Shown here piece after piece: positions 1-5,348 of a stretch of 5,756 nt of DNA (the stretch's first letter is position 1; each line of letters opens with the position of its first letter). The translations under genes were made by a program, and so were the position numbers. Under the pieces are notes generated by a model. The model was given only the letters and a program-made list of their open reading frames with translations. It made no database searches and was not told where the DNA came from. This DNA comes from Gordonia sp. (in: high G+C Gram-positive bacteria) (GTDB taxonomy: Bacteria > Actinomycetota > Actinomycetes > Mycobacteriales > Mycobacteriaceae). The DNA lies in contig JASLJL010000007.1 in NCBI GenBank assembly GCA_030152405.1, positions 1-5,756 of the forward strand, read 5' to 3'.

Positions 1-351
1 CTCGCGTCGGTGATGCGCGCATTCGCCGAGCATCATGCGCGCGGCCACACCAGCGCGCGGATCGTGAACTACGAGCTCTCCGCGCTCGAACCCGACCATC
101 GTCGTTCCGTGGTCGCCCTGCGGCGCGAGATCACCGGCCGCGTGCGCGCCATCGTCGACGCCGGCGTCGCGTCCTCCGACTTCGACGTCGACGACCCGCA
201 CAGCACCACCAACACCCTGCTGTCGATGGGCATCGACATCGCACGCTGGTACCGGGAGGACGGACACCTGTCCCCCGACGAACTCGGCGAGTTCTACGCG
301 ACGGTCGCTCTGCGCGTCGTCGGGGCGCCGGAAGCTACCCGAAGGCGATGA
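1..351 (+). CDS. TetR/AcrR-family transcriptional regulator, C-terminal part (5' end outside window)
   Basis: Open from the first base in frame 1 to a TGA at 349-351, giving 116 visible residues. No N-terminal helix-turn-helix is present, so the DNA-binding half lies upstream of the window. The GTG at 10 is an internal codon, not a start. The visible part is an all-helical ligand-binding and dimerisation domain. It has a run like ARIVNYELSAL, then LRREITGRV, a DFDVDDPHSTTNTLLSMGID segment and IARWYREDG, ending in a Pro/Asp-Glu-Leu helix. This arrangement is common in TetR regulators of lipid and acyl-CoA metabolism (KstR2-like C-terminal domains), although the ligand cannot be read from sequence. 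It lies 110 bases upstream of the DUF7455 gene on the same strand, with no hairpin between them. The TetR assignment is fairly safe; the subfamily is inference. Confidence 0.72.
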   Translation, partial: LASVMRAFAEHHARGHTSARIVNYELSALEPDHRRSVVALRREITGRVRAIVDAGVASSDFDVDDPHSTTNTLLSMGIDIARWYREDGHLSPDELGEFYATVALRVVGAPEATRRR

Positions 352-390
352 TCTGCGACACACCCGGGATCGTCGGGAACAAATCACTGG

Positions 391-461
391 CCCCATACGT
401 CTGACAAGGTGTAGCAATGATGCACCGACCAGGTACGTCATCTGACGAGACGGAGGAAGCC
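391..461 (+). promoter_or_regulatory. Leader and possible promoter of the DUF7455 gene with strong RBS
   Basis: The ribosome-binding site is clear: GGAGG at 452-456, five bases before the ATG at 462. This decides the start against the in-frame ATGs at 417 and 420, which have no such site. A weak -10-like AGCAAT lies at 413-418, without a convincing -35. The stretch also holds an imperfect direct repeat, TACGTC-TGAC at 396-405 and TACGTCATCTGAC at 434-446. The RBS is well supported; the promoter is a guess. Confidence 0.4.
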
Positions 462-659
462 ATGCCTGACATCGCAACGCCCGACACTGTCGTCTCCACC
501 CCGCTGACCGCCGCGGATCGCTGCGACCGGTGCAGCGCGGCGGCCAAGGTGCGCGCCGAGCTCCCTTCCGGAGGAGAGCTGCTGTTCTGCCGCCACCACT
601 ACAACGATCACGAGGCACGCCTCGTCGAACTCGGCGCGGTAGTGGTCGTCGAGGCCTGA
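462..659 (+). CDS. DUF7455-type small zinc-finger-like protein
   Basis: This 65-residue cytoplasmic protein has no signal peptide or membrane segment. A flexible Thr/Pro-rich N-terminus (about 1-15) leads into the family signature LTAADRCDRCSAAAKVRA (15-32), followed by SGGELLFCRHH (36-46). Cys21, Cys24, Cys43 and His45 or His46 form a CxxC...CxHH set that probably binds one zinc ion. The protein belongs to the small actinobacterial DUF7455 family, of unknown function, often encoded near sigA. The start at 462 is chosen because GGAGG lies five bases upstream and because family members begin shortly before the LTAADRCDRC motif; a start at 417 would add 15 poorly fitting residues. It is followed by a strong terminator and ends tail to tail with the helicase gene, so it is probably its own transcription unit or the end of the upstream TetR unit. 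Function is unknown; a nucleic-acid or protein-binding role is only inferred from the zinc motif. Confidence 0.85.
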   Translation: MPDIATPDTVVSTPLTAADRCDRCSAAAKVRAELPSGGELLFCRHHYNDHEARLVELGAVVVVEA

Positions 660-683
660 GACTTCACCCGAGCCCACGAACCC

Positions 684-718
684 CGAAGGGGCGAGCCGAT
701 CATCGGCTCGCCCCTTCG
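684..718. terminator. Bidirectional intrinsic terminator between DUF7455 and helicase genes
   Basis: A perfect inverted repeat has arms at 684-700 and 702-718 around one central base, allowing about a 14-bp GC-rich stem with a short loop. It begins 25 bases after the DUF7455 stop and ends 55 bases from the helicase stop. A mixed T-rich stretch (TCGTTCTGT) follows on the + strand, and the - strand side is less T-rich. This is typical of high-GC actinobacterial terminators, and it can serve both convergent genes. Confidence 0.85.
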
Positions 719-772
719 TCGTTCTGTCATCCGGGCCCCGGCTCGCGCCCGGTGCCCGGAGTGATGCGCAGA

Positions 773-2509
773 CTACTTCCAGGTGCGCAGGGCGGTGATC
801 CGCTCACGGAGCTGATCGGCGGTCGCCATGGCGGTCGGCGGGCCTCCGACACGCTCGCGCAGCTCGTTGTGGATCTGCCCGTGGGGCTTCCCGGTCCGCT
901 GGTTGTGCAGCGCGACCAGCGTGTTCAACTCCTTGCGCAGGGCCATCAGATTCTCGCCCGTCCGCTCGGACGCGTTCGGAGCGGCCTTGGCCGCCTCGTC
1001 GTCACGGGGACGTGACGACCGGTTGGTCACCTGCTGCGCCTGACGTTGCTGGAGCAGCGTCCGCACCTGGTCGGCGTCGAGCAGACCGGGCAGCCCGAGG
1101 TAATCCGACTCCTCGTCGGAGCCGACGAACGTCGACGTCCCGAACGACGACCCGTCGTAGATCACCTGGTCGAGTTCGGCGTCGGCGTGCAACGACTGGA
1201 ACGCCTTCTCCTCCTCGCCCGGTTCGTCCTTGCGCTTGTTGGCGTCGGTGAGCATGGCGTCCTCGAGCCCGTCGGACTCGCGGTGCGGCTTGCCGAGGAC
1301 GTGATCGCGCTCGGCCTCCAACTCACTCGCCAGCTGCAAGAGGACGGGCACCGACGGCAGGAACACGCTCGCGGTCTCCCCCGGCCGGCGCGAGCGCACG
1401 AACCGGCCGATGGCCTGTGCGAAGTACAGCGGCGTCGACGCGTTGGTCGCGTACACACCGACCGACAGGCGTGGCACGTCCACGCCTTCGGACACCATGC
1501 GGACGGCGACCATCCACTCGTCGGTGGAATTGGAGAATTCCTCGATGCGCGACGACGACTTCGGGTCGTCGGACAGCACGACAGTCGGCTTCTTGCCGGT
1601 GATCGAGTACAGCAGGTCCGCGTAATCACGTGCGTTCTGCTGATCGGTGGCGATCACCAGGCCGCCGGCGTCCGGCACTCCGGATTCGCGCAGACGCGTC
1701 AGCCTGCGGTGCGCGGCGGTGAACACCGCGTAGATCCAGTCGCCGTGCGGGTCGAGCGCGGTGCGCCAGGCGCGCGCCGTCTGCTCCTGCGAGAGCGGTT
1801 CGCCCAGCCGCGCGGTGAACTCCTCACCCGCGCTGGTCCGCCAGCTTGCCTCACCCGAATATGCCAGGAAGACGACCGGACGCACCACGCCGTCCCGCAG
1901 GGCCTCGGAGTACCCGTACGTGCTGTCGGCCTTCGACCGCTGGCCCCCGCCGGGTTCGGGCTCGTACGTGACGAACGGGATCGGCGAATCGTCCGAACGG
2001 AACGGGGTGCCCGTCAACGCCAGGCGCCGGGTGGCGTCGCCGAAGGCCTCGCGGATGCCGTCGCCCCACGACTTCGCGTCACCGCCGTGATGGATCTCGT
2101 CGAGGATCACGAGGGTCTTGTACTGCTCGGTGCGCACGCGGTGGCGGTACGGGTGAGCCGCGACCTGCGCGTAGGTCAGCACGACGCCGTCGAAGTCCGA
2201 ACTCGTCGAGCCGGTGGAGTTGGAGAAGTTCGGATCGAGCGCGATGCCGTTGCGAGCCGCCGACGCGGCCCACTGATGCTTGAGGTGCTCCGTCGGTGCG
2301 ACGACGGTGATGCGATCGACAGTGCGATCGGCGAGCAACTCCGACGCCACGCGCAGCCCGAATGTGGTCTTGCCCGCACCGGGCGTCGCGACGGCGAGGT
2401 AATCCGTCGGGTTCGAGGTCAGGTAGCGAGTGAGGGCCCGCCGCTGCCATGCGCGGAGCGGAGCCCCCGAGACGATTCTGCGGTCCGGATCGACATCGGT
2501 ACTGGTCAC
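773..2509 (-). CDS. Superfamily 2 DEAD/DEAH-box helicase
   Basis: A 578-residue nucleic-acid-dependent ATPase with two RecA-like domains. Motifs in order: LRAWQRRAL (18-26), Walker A ATPGAGKT (41-48), Ia APTEHL (71-76), Walker B DEIH (137-140), III TGTPF (166-170), V VRMVSEGVDVP (336-346) and VI QAIGRFVR (365-372). All key catalytic residues are present, so it should be active. The pattern matches the XPB/type III restriction-subunit branch, but there is no methylase or nuclease domain or partner gene here. A charged region (about 400-515) leads to a helical C-terminal domain (about 518-578) with KELNTLVALHNQRTGKPHG, possibly for nucleic-acid or partner binding. The start is GTG at 2509-2507, with AGGAG four bases upstream. 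The frame stays open to 2743, but that extension is Arg/Cys-rich, shadow-like sequence. It is divergent from the YihY gene. The in vivo substrate is unknown; a repair or RNA-remodelling role is inference. Confidence 0.9.
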   Translation of the reverse strand: MTSTDVDPDRRIVSGAPLRAWQRRALTRYLTSNPTDYLAVATPGAGKTTFGLRVASELLADRTVDRITVVAPTEHLKHQWAASAARNGIALDPNFSNSTGSTSSDFDGVVLTYAQVAAHPYRHRVRTEQYKTLVILDEIHHGGDAKSWGDGIREAFGDATRRLALTGTPFRSDDSPIPFVTYEPEPGGGQRSKADSTYGYSEALRDGVVRPVVFLAYSGEASWRTSAGEEFTARLGEPLSQEQTARAWRTALDPHGDWIYAVFTAAHRRLTRLRESGVPDAGGLVIATDQQNARDYADLLYSITGKKPTVVLSDDPKSSSRIEEFSNSTDEWMVAVRMVSEGVDVPRLSVGVYATNASTPLYFAQAIGRFVRSRRPGETASVFLPSVPVLLQLASELEAERDHVLGKPHRESDGLEDAMLTDANKRKDEPGEEEKAFQSLHADAELDQVIYDGSSFGTSTFVGSDEESDYLGLPGLLDADQVRTLLQQRQAQQVTNRSSRPRDDEAAKAAPNASERTGENLMALRKELNTLVALHNQRTGKPHGQIHNELRERVGGPPTAMATADQLRERITALRTWK

Positions 2510-2513
2510 CTTG

Positions 2514-2565
2514 CTCCTGTTGCTCGACGCGTGCGAACTCTCCCCCGCACAGGGCTTCGATTCTA
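2514..2565 (-). promoter_or_regulatory. Helicase promoter -10 element and leader
   Basis: On the minus strand TAGAAT (2565-2560) is a near-consensus -10 hexamer. Transcription would begin around 2553, leaving a leader of about 44 bases that ends with AGGAG (2518-2514) before the GTG start. A 5-bp stem (GTGCG 2531-2535 with CGCAC 2546-2550) could form in the leader. No good -35 sequence is visible at the usual distance, which is common in this group. Confidence 0.45.
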
Positions 2566-2604
2566 CCCACTCGAACCGACACGTCTCGCCACGCCACAAG
2601 CGGG

Positions 2605-2667
2605 CCGGTGATCGACCCGGTGACCTGCATCGGCCATGCTTGACGCATCGACACGAACGGCAACCAT
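2605..2667 (+). promoter_or_regulatory. Possible promoter and heptamer repeat upstream of yihY-like gene
   Basis: TTGACG at 2640-2645 resembles a -35 element; AACCAT at 2662-2667, 16 bases further on, is a weak -10. Just upstream, CCGGTGA occurs twice (2605-2611 and 2617-2623), 12 bases apart, which could be a binding site for a regulator. A start of transcription near 2674 would leave GTG 2725 as the first usable start codon in the gene's frame. Confidence 0.3.
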
Positions 2668-2724
2668 CCCAGCGACGGCGCCGCCGAGGTTCCTTCACCG
2701 GAGCTCGAGCGAGCGCGGCTCCCG

Positions 2725-3675
2725 GTGTTCCGGAGCATTCCACGACTGCTGTGGCGCACCATCGTGAAGTCGTGGGACGACTCGATCATCGGTTGGGCGG
2801 CGCAGGCCGCGTTCTGGCAGGCGCTGTCTCTGCCACCGCTGCTGCTGGGAGTCCTCGGCAGTATCGGCTACATCGCCGGCTGGTTCGGCCCGGACACCGT
2901 GGAGATCGTCACCGAGCGGATCCTCTCGTTCGCCGACCGCACGTTCACCCCGCAGGTGGTGAACGATCTCATCCAGCCGACCGTCGAGAACGTCTTGGGG
3001 CGCGGCCGCGTGACGATCATGTCGGTCAGCTTCCTACTGTCGCTGTGGGCCGGATCGTCCGCGATGTCGTGCTTCGTCTCGTCGATCGTCCACGCCCACG
3101 GTCAGCACGAGATCCGCAATCCCGTGTGGCAGCGGATCTTCGCGCTGATCATCTACCTGTTCTTCCTGGTGATGTCGATCCTGGTGCTGCCCCTGGTGGC
3201 GCTCGGACCGACCTACCTGCGGAACGTGGTCCCCGAATCGTGGGGTCCCGCCGTCAGCGACCTGATCGACTGTCTGTACTTCCCGTTCGTCGGAGTCCTA
3301 CTCATCGGAGCGCTCTCCGCGCTGTACCGCTTCGCTCTGCCCAATCCGCTGCCGCGCAGGCGACTGGTGCCCGGCGCGATCCTCGCGGGCGTAGGGTTCT
3401 GGCTGACTTCGTACGTGCTCCGCTTCTACCTCACCGCGGTCACCGACGCCGGGTACACGTACGGCGCGCTGGCGACGCCGATCGCGTTCCTGCTGTTCAC
3501 GTACTTCCTGGGCTTCGCGATCGTCGCGGGCGCCGAGTTCAACTCGGCGATACAGGAGTTCTGGCCGGCACGCGAGAACGGCGCAGTGGTTCGGCACTGG
3601 GTGACGTCACAGACCACCGAACTGACAGACACGCTGCGGAACCGCGCCGTCGCACGGCGCGGTTCACACGACTGA
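2725..3675 (+). CDS. YihY/virulence factor BrkB family inner-membrane protein
   Basis: A 316-residue polytopic membrane protein with six predicted membrane segments at about 28-52, 97-122, 137-161, 183-203, 214-235 and 246-272. The last segment carries the family hallmark: YGALATPIAFLLF (245-257) then a GAEFN motif (269-273). Helix 1 includes AAQAAFWQALSLPPLLL, the counterpart of the usual Ala-rich, Ser-Leu-Pro segment. The length fits the family (about 280-330). The family was once called ribonuclease BN in error; its biochemical role is not settled, with transport or envelope functions proposed. The start is GTG 2725, the only standard start between the in-frame TGA at 2641 and helix 1, but it lacks a Shine-Dalgarno site. 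The frame is open back to 2644 and the sequence there reads as plausible protein, so the true N-terminus is uncertain. The gene is convergent with the DUF3039 gene, four bases apart. I recall the homologue in M. tuberculosis as Rv2707. Confidence 0.88.
   Translation: MFRSIPRLLWRTIVKSWDDSIIGWAAQAAFWQALSLPPLLLGVLGSIGYIAGWFGPDTVEIVTERILSFADRTFTPQVVNDLIQPTVENVLGRGRVTIMSVSFLLSLWAGSSAMSCFVSSIVHAHGQHEIRNPVWQRIFALIIYLFFLVMSILVLPLVALGPTYLRNVVPESWGPAVSDLIDCLYFPFVGVLLIGALSALYRFALPNPLPRRRLVPGAILAGVGFWLTSYVLRFYLTAVTDAGYTYGALATPIAFLLFTYFLGFAIVAGAEFNSAIQEFWPARENGAVVRHWVTSQTTELTDTLRNRAVARRGSHD
3640..3664. terminator. Hairpin in the last codons of the yihY-like gene, likely terminator
   Basis: A perfect 11-bp inverted repeat (AACCGCGCCGT at 3640-3650 and its complement at 3654-3664) surrounds a three-base loop. 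It sits inside the C-terminal codons of the yihY-like gene and 16 bases beyond the DUF3039 stop, so it can act for both convergent genes. No T-run follows on either strand, so termination may be inefficient or need help. Confidence 0.5.
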
Positions 3676-3679
3676 CCGG

Positions 3680-3910
3680 CTACTTCTTCAGTTTCGCGTA
3701 GACCTTCTTGCACTTCTCGCACACCGGAGAGCCGGGCTTGGCGGCCTTCGTCACCGGGAAGACCTCACCGCACAGCGCCACCACGTGAGTGCCCATGACG
3801 GCGCTCTCGGCCATCTTGTCCTTCTTCACATAGTGGAAGACCTTCGGAGTGTCGTCGTCCTGTTCAGTCCGCTCGTCGATGTCCGGGCGTTCGATCGTCT
3901 GCGTTGCCAT
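3680..3910 (-). CDS. DUF3039 family zinc-ribbon-like protein
   Basis: A 76-residue soluble protein of unknown function, belonging to the actinobacterial DUF3039 family. The first 22 residues are acidic and probably disordered. The conserved core follows: PKVFHYVKKDKM (22-33), GTHVVALCGEVF (40-51) and SPVCEKCKKVY (61-71). Cys47, Cys64 and Cys67, with His42 or His27, could make a single zinc site. The C-terminus is Lys-rich, compatible with nucleic-acid or ribosome contact, but that is inference. The start is ATG 3910-3908; a GTG at 3928 in frame would add six residues. Neither has a Shine-Dalgarno site, but CACAAT at 3922-3917 lies six bases before the ATG, exactly where a -10 should be for a leaderless transcript. 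It is divergent from the DUF3099 gene with 35 bases between starts and convergent with the yihY-like gene. I recall the homologue as Rv2708c. Confidence 0.87.
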   Translation of the reverse strand: MATQTIERPDIDERTEQDDDTPKVFHYVKKDKMAESAVMGTHVVALCGEVFPVTKAAKPGSPVCEKCKKVYAKLKK

Positions 3911-3945
3911 ACAGCCATTGTGACTCACTGTGGGAGAATTGGGCT
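3911..3945. promoter_or_regulatory. Overlapping divergent promoters of the DUF3039 and DUF3099 genes
   Basis: Only 35 bases separate the two start codons. CACAAT (3922-3917, minus) and GAGAAT (3934-3939, plus) each stand six bases before their ATG, the spacing of a leaderless -10. For the plus gene, GGGAG (3932-3936) can alternatively serve as a ribosome-binding site with 9 bases to ATG 3946. A nine-base near-palindrome, GTGACTCAC (3920-3928), lies in the gap and could bind a regulator. All of this is pattern-based. Confidence 0.35.
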
Positions 3946-4338
3946 ATGGCGCACGACGACTCCGACCCCCAGACATTCCTCATCACCCGCGCCGAAGACG
4001 ACCTCGACGCCGTGTACCGCGCCCGCAAACGGCGGTACCTGCTGATGATGAGCATTCGCGTGCCCGCCCTGATCATCGCGGCCGTCGTGTACTCCATGAC
4101 CCAGAACGGCTGGCTGGCCCTGGCCATCATCGTGGTGTCGATACCGATCCCCTGGATCGCCGTGCTGCGCGCCAACGACCGTGAGCCCCGCAAGCGCGGT
4201 GAAGTCCCGACCTACCACTACGGAGGACGCTCCGTCGGCCAGGCGGAGCTCTCCTCCGAGCCGGCCGCGGAACGCTTCCACGACGCCGATCACCCGGTGA
4301 TCGACGCGGAGATCGAGGGGCCCGACGACAAGCCGTGA
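3946..4338 (+). CDS. DUF3099 family small membrane protein
   Basis: A 130-residue protein of the actinobacterial DUF3099 family, function unknown. The N-terminal part (1-30) contains the conserved FLITRAEDDLDAVYRARKRRY stretch, typical of the family, ending in a basic cluster. Two adjacent membrane helices follow, about 32-52 and 55-75, joined by a short MTQNGW turn, so both ends should face the cytoplasm. The tail (76-130) is hydrophilic, first basic (NDREPRKRG) and then acidic, ending DDKP. The start is ATG 3946 with GGGAG upstream; an in-frame ATG at 3904 would overlap the divergent gene's coding start and is rejected. In M. tuberculosis I recall the homologue (Rv2709) directly before sigB; here the next gene is instead a convergent ZapE-like ATPase, ten bases away. 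An 8-bp perfect palindrome around 4295 falls in the 3' codons. Confidence 0.85.
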   Translation: MAHDDSDPQTFLITRAEDDLDAVYRARKRRYLLMMSIRVPALIIAAVVYSMTQNGWLALAIIVVSIPIPWIAVLRANDREPRKRGEVPTYHYGGRSVGQAELSSEPAAERFHDADHPVIDAEIEGPDDKP

Positions 4339-4359
4339 CGGCCTGTCCTCACGAGGCCG
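4339..4359. terminator. Weak hairpin between DUF3099 and ZapE-like genes
   Basis: CGGCCT (4339-4344) pairs with AGGCCG (4354-4359) around a nine-base loop, spanning the ten-base gap and the ZapE-like stop codon. The stem is short and no T-run follows, so this is only a candidate convergent terminator. Confidence 0.3.
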
Positions 4360-5314
4360 GACCGACTGACCACGCGCTCATCCGACTGATCGTTCGGGCC
4401 GCGTCGGGCAACGCGCCACCCAGGGCGTTCGAGAACGCCGCGCGGTCGCACGACGCCCAGACCTCGACGCGGGTGTCGGCATCGTGCAGCACGTCGAGAA
4501 CGCTCGCCCACCGCGCGAGCACGTCGGCCCGATCCGGGACGTACACCCCGCAGATGGTCCAGCAGTCGTACCGCTCGGCCAGCCACAGGTAGTCCACCGC
4601 AGAGGTCGGTGCATCGCACAGTTCCGCGAAGTCGATCGAGATTCCGCCGCGGAGCTCTCGGCGCAGGAGGATCGGCCGCGACGCCGGCCTCACGATGATC
4701 TCCGGCTCCGCGCTCGCCCACTCACCGACAGTCCACCGCCCGGCGCGGAACCCGGTCGTCCCGCCATCGGCGCGCAGGTCCCGTTCACCGTCGACCGCGA
4801 CGGGCGTGAAGATCTGTTTCAGCAGCGAGATCGTCGGCCCGAAGCCCTCGTGGAACAACGGATTGGGCATCTGCTCGTCGGGCGTGCGATTCGAGGTGAC
4901 GACCATCCGCACGTCACTCGCCGCGATGCTGCGAACGATCCGGTCGAGGAACACGCCGTCGGCGGGATCGTGGACGGCGAACTCGTCGAGGCACAGGACG
5001 TCGATGTCGCCGATCAGCGCGTGGACACCGTGCCGCCACCCACCGCAGCGGTCGACGGCTCGGTGCAGTTCGGCGAAGAAGGCGTGCAGGTGAAGCCGGA
5101 GCACTCTCCGCCCGGACTGTTCGGACACCGCCGCGTACCAGTCGACGAGTCGAGTCTTGCCTCGGCCGGGCGGCCCGTGCAGATAGAGGTGCGCGTCCCC
5201 GGCGAACGCCTCCGCAGCCAGTGCCTGGGATGCGGTGAGCGTCATCGCCGTCGTCGCGGCCATCGCGTGAATGTCGCCGACGACGTCGGGCCCGGCGCGC
5301 TTCGGTCTCCACAT
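4349..5314 (-). CDS. AFG1/ZapE-like P-loop ATPase
   Basis: A 321-residue soluble AAA-type ATPase of the AFG1/ZapE family. ZapE acts at the division ring in E. coli and Afg1/LACE1 helps degrade mitochondrial proteins. Visible motifs: Walker A GPPGRGKT (47-54), LHLHAFF (74-80, the family LHFHxFM), Walker B VLCLDEFAV (106-114), sensor-1 TSNRTPDE (140-147), then FGPTISLLKQ (158-167) and the C-terminal FAELCDAPTSAVDYLWLA (229-246) and VLDVLHDA (272-279) blocks. The arginine found before the F-x-P motif in E. coli ZapE is absent; HEGF stands there. It is slightly shorter than usual family members. The start is ATG 5314, with GAGG four bases upstream; ATG 5263 lacks an RBS. It is divergent from a TetR gene, with an 18-bp palindrome between them, so that regulator probably controls it. 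This may be a paralogue of the main actinobacterial ZapE rather than the division protein itself. Confidence 0.85.
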   Translation of the reverse strand: MWRPKRAGPDVVGDIHAMAATTAMTLTASQALAAEAFAGDAHLYLHGPPGRGKTRLVDWYAAVSEQSGRRVLRLHLHAFFAELHRAVDRCGGWRHGVHALIGDIDVLCLDEFAVHDPADGVFLDRIVRSIAASDVRMVVTSNRTPDEQMPNPLFHEGFGPTISLLKQIFTPVAVDGERDLRADGGTTGFRAGRWTVGEWASAEPEIIVRPASRPILLRRELRGGISIDFAELCDAPTSAVDYLWLAERYDCWTICGVYVPDRADVLARWASVLDVLHDADTRVEVWASCDRAAFSNALGGALPDAARTISRMSAWSVGPAS

Positions 5315-5322
5315 GAAGCCTC

Positions 5323-5340
5323 ACTCTACGTTCATAGAGT
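5323..5340. promoter_or_regulatory. Palindromic operator with divergent -10 elements
   Basis: ACTCTA-CGTTCA-TAGAGT is an 18-bp inverted repeat with six perfect outer pairs plus one inner G:C pair. TAGAGT fits the actinobacterial -10 pattern TAnnnT on both strands: 5328-5323 for the ZapE-like gene and 5335-5340 for the TetR gene. The start codons at 5314 and 5349 are each separated from it by exactly 8 bases. Transcripts would be leaderless or nearly so. A dimeric TetR protein bound here would block both promoters. Confidence 0.65.
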
Positions 5341-5348
5341 CTGGTTGG

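Noticed and set aside
417..461. Earlier start of the DUF7455 gene at ATG 417
   Set aside because: No ribosome-binding site there, whereas GGAGG precedes ATG 462 at ideal distance.
773..2509. Helicase as part of a restriction or phage-defence system
   Set aside because: The motifs resemble type III restriction subunits, but no methylase, nuclease or other defence gene is adjacent, and the neighbours are conserved chromosomal genes.
1046..2611. Open frame of 521 codons on the + strand opposite the helicase
   Set aside because: It is antisense to a helicase with complete motifs; its product is Arg/Val/Gly-rich without recognisable domains, as expected from the complement of GC-rich coding sequence.
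2510..2743. N-terminal extension of the helicase to an upstream start at 2743
   Set aside because: The extra 78 residues are Arg/Cys/Ser-rich and non-conserved in look; AGGAG directly before GTG 2509 and the -10 hexamer at 2565-2560 place the start downstream.
3601..3610. Perfect 10-base palindrome GTGACGTCAC
   Set aside because: It lies within yihY-like codons and does not extend beyond ten bases; expected by chance in GC-rich DNA.
2430..3701. Open frame of 423 codons on the + strand overlapping the yihY-like gene
   Set aside because: It is a different frame from the clear six-helix membrane protein, its composition is Arg/Pro/Asp-rich and it overlaps the helicase 5' end.
4287..4303. Palindrome CGATCACC-C-GGTGATCG
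   Set aside because: Located inside the DUF3099 coding region, with no T-run and about 35 bases before the stop; it is more likely codon coincidence than a terminator.
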